Assembly (NCBI RefSeq): GCF_000257665.1
Contig: NZ_AJKR01000002.1
Span: forward strand, 434,001 to 498,000
Reading direction: 5' to 3'
DNA from: Candidatus Aquiluna sp. IMCC13023
GTDB taxonomy: Bacteria > Actinomycetota > Actinomycetes > Actinomycetales > Microbacteriaceae
Length of the DNA stretch: 64,000 nt
Positions 60,896-64,000 of this stretch are shown here, in pieces. A model generated the notes under the pieces. The model had not been told where the DNA came from. It saw only the letters and a program-made list of their open reading frames with translations, and made no database searches. The first letter of the stretch is position 1; every line of letters begins with the position of its first letter. The position numbers and the translations under genes were made by a program.

Positions 60896-62332
60896 GTGGC
60901 CGTAAAAAAATTGCAGAACTTTATTGGTGGCAAATATCAGCCACCTGTAACCGACAGTGTTAGCGACGTTATCGACCCGTCGACTGAGCAGGTTTATGCG
61001 CATGCTCCAGTATCTAGCGCCGCTGATGTCGACCACGCTTATAAGGTCGCTGCTAAAGCTTTCGAAACTTGGTCACAGACAACCCCCTCCGAACGCCAGC
61101 TTGCGCTGTTTAGAATTGCGGACGCTCTTGAGGCAAGGGCCGAAGAAGCGGCTGATGTTGAGTCTGAAAATACCGGCAAGCCCCGAACCACATTGGTTGA
61201 CTACGAAATCGGACCTTCGATTGATCAGATTCGATTTTTCGCGGGAGCAGCCAGGAACCTGGAGGGCAGGGCGACTGCCGAATACTTGAGGGATCACACT
61301 TCTTCTATTAGAAGAGAGCCAATCGGCGTTATCGGTCAAGTGACCCCTTGGAACTACCCACTCAATATGGCGGTTTGGAAGTTTGCACCGGCCATTGCCG
61401 CGGGAAACACAATCGTTCTAAAGCCCTCGGACACCACTCCGGCCTCGACTCTGCTGCTTGCCGAGATCGCGAGCGAGTTTCTGCCAGAAGGGGTCTTCAA
61501 CGTTGTCACCGGTGATCGAGATACTGGTCGGGCAATGATTGAGAACCACATACCTCAGATGGTTTCCATCACCGGTTCAGTGCGCGCAGGAATGGAGGTT
61601 GCGAAGAGCGCTTCCAGTGACCTAAAGCGCGTCCACCTTGAGCTGGGCGGTAAGGCTCCGGTGATAGTTTTTGCCGATGCCGACTTCCAGAAGGCTGCCG
61701 AGGGCATTGTTGCTGCAGGCTTCTTCAACGCGGGTCAGGATTGCACTGCGGCCACGAGGTTGCTAGTTCAGGAATCGGGATATGACGATTTCATGAGTGC
61801 ACTTATTGCCGAGGTAAAAAAGAGTGCAAAGGTTGGCATGCCGAGTGAGCCAGATATTTTGTTTGGCCCGGTTAATAATGCTAACCAGCTGGCTCGGGCC
61901 CAGGGTTTCATCGACAGGTTGCCTGACCACGCAAAGATTGAAACCGGAGGATCACGAATCCCCGGTAGCGGTTACTTCTTTGAGCCGACTGTGCTGTCTG
62001 GCCTAAAGCAAACTGACGAGCACATTCAGGACGAGATCTTTGGCCCAGTCATGACCGTCCAGAAATTCAAGGATGATGCCCAGGCATTGGAGTGGGCTAA
62101 TGACATCAGATATGGCCTGGCATCTTCGGTTTGGACAACTAACCACACCAGGGCAATGCGTTTCGCTAAGTATCTGGATTTTGGAACCGTCTGGGTAAAT
62201 ACCCACATTCCATTGGCCGCTGAAATGCCACACGGTGGCTTCAAGCACTCCGGATACGGAAAAGATCTATCTCACTACGGCTTCGAGGACTACACGAGAA
62301 TCAAACACGTGATGCACTACATAGGAGATTGA
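60896..62332 (+). CDS. patD: Gamma-aminobutyraldehyde dehydrogenase (aldehyde dehydrogenase family)
   Basis: Oxidises 4-aminobutanal, made by putrescine transamination, to GABA. The 478-aa protein has TPWNYPLNMAVWK, the Rossmann motif SITGSVRAGMEVA, the catalytic Glu in HLELGGKAPVIVF and the nucleophilic Cys in NAGQDCTAATRLLV. The C-terminal MPHGGFKHSGYGKDLSHYGFEDYTRIKHVMH is typical of this subgroup. Start is GTG 60896 with GAGGAG 9 nt upstream. Context with PotD and PotA supports the substrate. Confidence 0.87.
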   Translation: MAVKKLQNFIGGKYQPPVTDSVSDVIDPSTEQVYAHAPVSSAADVDHAYKVAAKAFETWSQTTPSERQLALFRIADALEARAEEAADVESENTGKPRTTLVDYEIGPSIDQIRFFAGAARNLEGRATAEYLRDHTSSIRREPIGVIGQVTPWNYPLNMAVWKFAPAIAAGNTIVLKPSDTTPASTLLLAEIASEFLPEGVFNVVTGDRDTGRAMIENHIPQMVSITGSVRAGMEVAKSASSDLKRVHLELGGKAPVIVFADADFQKAAEGIVAAGFFNAGQDCTAATRLLVQESGYDDFMSALIAEVKKSAKVGMPSEPDILFGPVNNANQLARAQGFIDRLPDHAKIETGGSRIPGSGYFFEPTVLSGLKQTDEHIQDEIFGPVMTVQKFKDDAQALEWANDIRYGLASSVWTTNHTRAMRFAKYLDFGTVWVNTHIPLAAEMPHGGFKHSGYGKDLSHYGFEDYTRIKHVMHYIGD

Positions 62333-62467
62333 AAAGTAAAGATTAGATTTCATTGCCTCTTTTTTGGTGAAAGTTGTGCAAAGCTTTCCCTTGCCTTTGG
62401 ACCCTAAAGAAAATAGGACGTGAAAAACCGATAACCGCAGGAAGCTGCGTAAACCTAGGAGAATGCT
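62333..62467 (+). other. Intergenic region before potD
   Basis: 135 bp with no supported gene. It contains an inverted repeat GCAG-GAAG-CTGC and a TAGGAG ribosome-binding site before ATG 62468. A separate promoter for the transporter genes is likely, but no convincing -35/-10 pair can be named. Confidence 0.4.
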
Positions 62468-63712
62468 ATGAAGCGAGGACTACCTCAAGACCCAATGTTG
62501 GCTCAGCTTGTTCAGATGGCTAGACAGCACCAAATCTCTCGAAGAACGGCTCTTGCCGGCGTCGGTGGAACCGCCGCAGCGTTATCGCTTGCATCATGTG
62601 CTGCCGCCGAAGAGACGGTTGTTGCGGCTACCGACCTTTCCGACAGTGAGAAGGTACTTACCTGGCACAACTGGGCGGCCTACATGGACGAAGATGATGA
62701 CGGTAACTACCCAACCTTGCTTCGCTTCCAAGAACAGAGCGGAATCACTGTCGATTACCGCATTGAGATTGATGACAACGACACTTGGTACGCCAAGGTC
62801 AAGGACCAGCTAGAGCTTGGCCAGGACATCGGTGCTGATGTTGCCTGTCCAACCACCTGGATGGCAGCTCGCCTTCGCGGTCGTGGATACCTTCAGGCGA
62901 TGGACAACGCAAACATGCCAAACAAAGTTGCGAACCTAGCTCCTGGCTACCAGGGTAACCCGGATGACCCAGACCGCGTTTACTCAATTCCTTGGCAGGG
63001 TGGATTTGCTGGAATTGGCTACAACAAGCAGGCCTACAAAGAAGCAACCGGCAAGGATGAGCCGGCAACCATGTCCGACCTTTGGGCTGCAGAGCTAAAG
63101 GGCCGTGTCGGGTTGCTTTCCGAGATGCGCGACACCGTCGGGCTTGTTCTTTTGAGCCAGGGCATCGACATTGCTTCCGCGGACAGCCTCACTGAGGATG
63201 CTTTCAACGCAGCTCTCGAAGAGATCAAGACTCAGATTGGCAGCGGACAGATCTATAACGTCCGCGGAAATAGCTATCTTGACGACCTAACTACCGGAAA
63301 CATCATCGCTGCAACCGCTTGGTCCGGTGACATCACTGTCATCAACTACGAAAGCGGCACCGATGAAGACCCAGAACCATTCGGCTTCGTTTTCCCCGAA
63401 TCTGGTGCGACTCTTTGGGCTGACGAGTTCGTTGTCCCAATTGGCGCAACTCACAAACGCAATGTTGAAGCTCTAATCGAGTACTACTACGACCCAGTAA
63501 ACGCAGCTGAGCTTGCTCTTTGGGTGAACTACATCACTCCAGTAGTTGGAGCCAAGGAAATTGCCGCTGAAGCCGACCCAGAATTGGCAGAAAATCAGCT
63601 TATTTTCCCGAACGCTGACACTCTGGCTAAGAGCCATTCGTTCCGGAGCTTGACTGGACCAGAGGAGCAACGTTTCTCGGCTGCTTGGCAAAACCTTCTT
63701 CTAGGTTCCTAG
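62468..63712 (+). CDS. potD: Polyamine ABC transporter substrate-binding lipoprotein (PotD-like)
   Basis: A 414-aa extracellular binding protein. The N-terminus has a twin-arginine motif (SRRTALAGVGG) followed by a lipobox ending in SLASC, so it should be exported folded by Tat and lipid-anchored. The mature part begins with VLTWHNWAAYMDEDDDGNYP and LLRFQEQSGITVDYRI, and includes GADVACPTTWMAARLRGRGYLQAMDNANMPN, typical of spermidine/putrescine-binding proteins. It precedes the ATPase gene directly and follows the catabolic dehydrogenase. Confidence 0.9.
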   Translation: MKRGLPQDPMLAQLVQMARQHQISRRTALAGVGGTAAALSLASCAAAEETVVAATDLSDSEKVLTWHNWAAYMDEDDDGNYPTLLRFQEQSGITVDYRIEIDDNDTWYAKVKDQLELGQDIGADVACPTTWMAARLRGRGYLQAMDNANMPNKVANLAPGYQGNPDDPDRVYSIPWQGGFAGIGYNKQAYKEATGKDEPATMSDLWAAELKGRVGLLSEMRDTVGLVLLSQGIDIASADSLTEDAFNAALEEIKTQIGSGQIYNVRGNSYLDDLTTGNIIAATAWSGDITVINYESGTDEDPEPFGFVFPESGATLWADEFVVPIGATHKRNVEALIEYYYDPVNAAELALWVNYITPVVGAKEIAAEADPELAENQLIFPNADTLAKSHSFRSLTGPEEQRFSAAWQNLLLGS

Positions 63713-64000
63713 GTGGCCACTGAGTTCATAGCCAGAGGTCAAGATCTGGAGCTAAAAGGTATTCGCAAGGAGTTCCCCGGTTTTGTTGCTGTCGATAATC
63801 TCGACCTCAAGATTCCTGCCGGGGAGTTCTTTGCTCTTTTAGGGCCATCGGGCTGCGGTAAGACAACGACTCTGCGCATGATTGCAGGGCTCGAGAGTCC
63901 CTCAAAGGGCGAAATATTACTGGGCGGCAAAGATATCGCCGGCATGAAACCTCATGAGCGACCCGTAAACACAGTCTTTCAAAACTATGCGCTGTTTCCG
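63713..64000 (+). CDS. potA: Polyamine ABC transporter ATP-binding protein (PotA-like, partial, 3' end cut)
   Basis: The first 96 codons of an ABC ATPase read in frame to the window end. The Walker A is GPSGCGKTTTLRMIAGLE and the Q-loop VFQNYALFP; KPHERPVNTVFQNYALFP is typical of the PotA group. Start is GTG 63713, immediately after the potD TAG. The signature motif, Walker B and regulatory domain lie outside the window, and permease genes would be expected next. Confidence 0.92.
   Translation, partial: MATEFIARGQDLELKGIRKEFPGFVAVDNLDLKIPAGEFFALLGPSGCGKTTTLRMIAGLESPSKGEILLGGKDIAGMKPHERPVNTVFQNYALFP

Overview
The window looks like a piece of a small, compact actinobacterial chromosome, most likely a member of the Microbacteriaceae such as the freshwater Luna lineage (Rhodoluna/Aquiluna type). 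The family call is inference from gene content. It rests on actinobacterial marker families (DUF3515, DUF3117, DUF3107, DUF3039, UPF0182, AdnAB, actinobacterial-type DapD), the order argS-lysA-hom-thrC-thrB-rho-prfA-prmC-tsaC-wecA-atp, a moderate GC content (about 50-55% by eye) and very tight packing. No gap between genes exceeds about 260 bp, many genes overlap by 1-11 bp, and several convergent pairs overlap at their 3' ends. I see no insertion sequence, prophage, CRISPR array or rRNA.

Layout. 1-4573: a DUF3515 lipoprotein (partial), thiL, dapD, dapE, a DUF3117 protein, an O-methyltransferase and tatB. 4570-9472: succinate-semialdehyde dehydrogenase, Mrp, DUF1003, a soluble MgtE-N/CBS protein and a small membrane stress-type protein. 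9473-14364: Xaa-Pro aminopeptidase, PHP phosphoesterase, DEAD-box helicase, ferritin-like protein, a small membrane protein and DUF3107. 14431-29616: a DNA-repair and proteolysis block with adnA, adnB, a kinase-fold protein lacking its catalytic residues, a UvrD2-type helicase, an RRE/E1-like protein, a Zincin_2 protein, a PDZ-Lon protease and UPF0182. 29649-35602: initiator tRNA, a secreted PKD-like protein, HtrA, DUF3039, pncB, murI, rph, rdgB and tRNA-Arg(CCG). 35858-55670: a long co-directional run covering arginyl-tRNA synthetase, lysine/threonine biosynthesis, Rho, translation termination (prfA, prmC), tsaC, wecA, the complete F1Fo ATP synthase and yaaA. 55667-58658: an ECF sigma factor with a membrane partner, and the alkylation-repair pair tag-ogt. 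58730-64000: a putrescine uptake and catabolism locus (class III aminotransferase, Lrp/AsnC regulator, aminobutyraldehyde dehydrogenase, PotD, PotA partial).

The genes make connected pathways. dapD, dapE and lysA are three steps of the succinylase route to diaminopimelate and lysine. hom, thrC and thrB make threonine. The putrescine locus can feed GABA to the succinate-semialdehyde dehydrogenase at 4570-6045, which would yield succinate.

A recurring regulatory feature is a TANNNT -10 hexamer placed 6-7 nt before the start codon, with no room for a Shine-Dalgarno sequence. I list twelve such sites, including two divergent pairs, which suggests widespread leaderless transcription. The most unusual loci are the orphan RRE/E1-like protein beside a metalloprotease-like gene, the probable pseudokinase and apparently degenerate AdnA motor, an Ogt with a GCHR instead of PCHR active site, and a secreted-protein gene with an in-frame stop between a leaderless start and its signal peptide.
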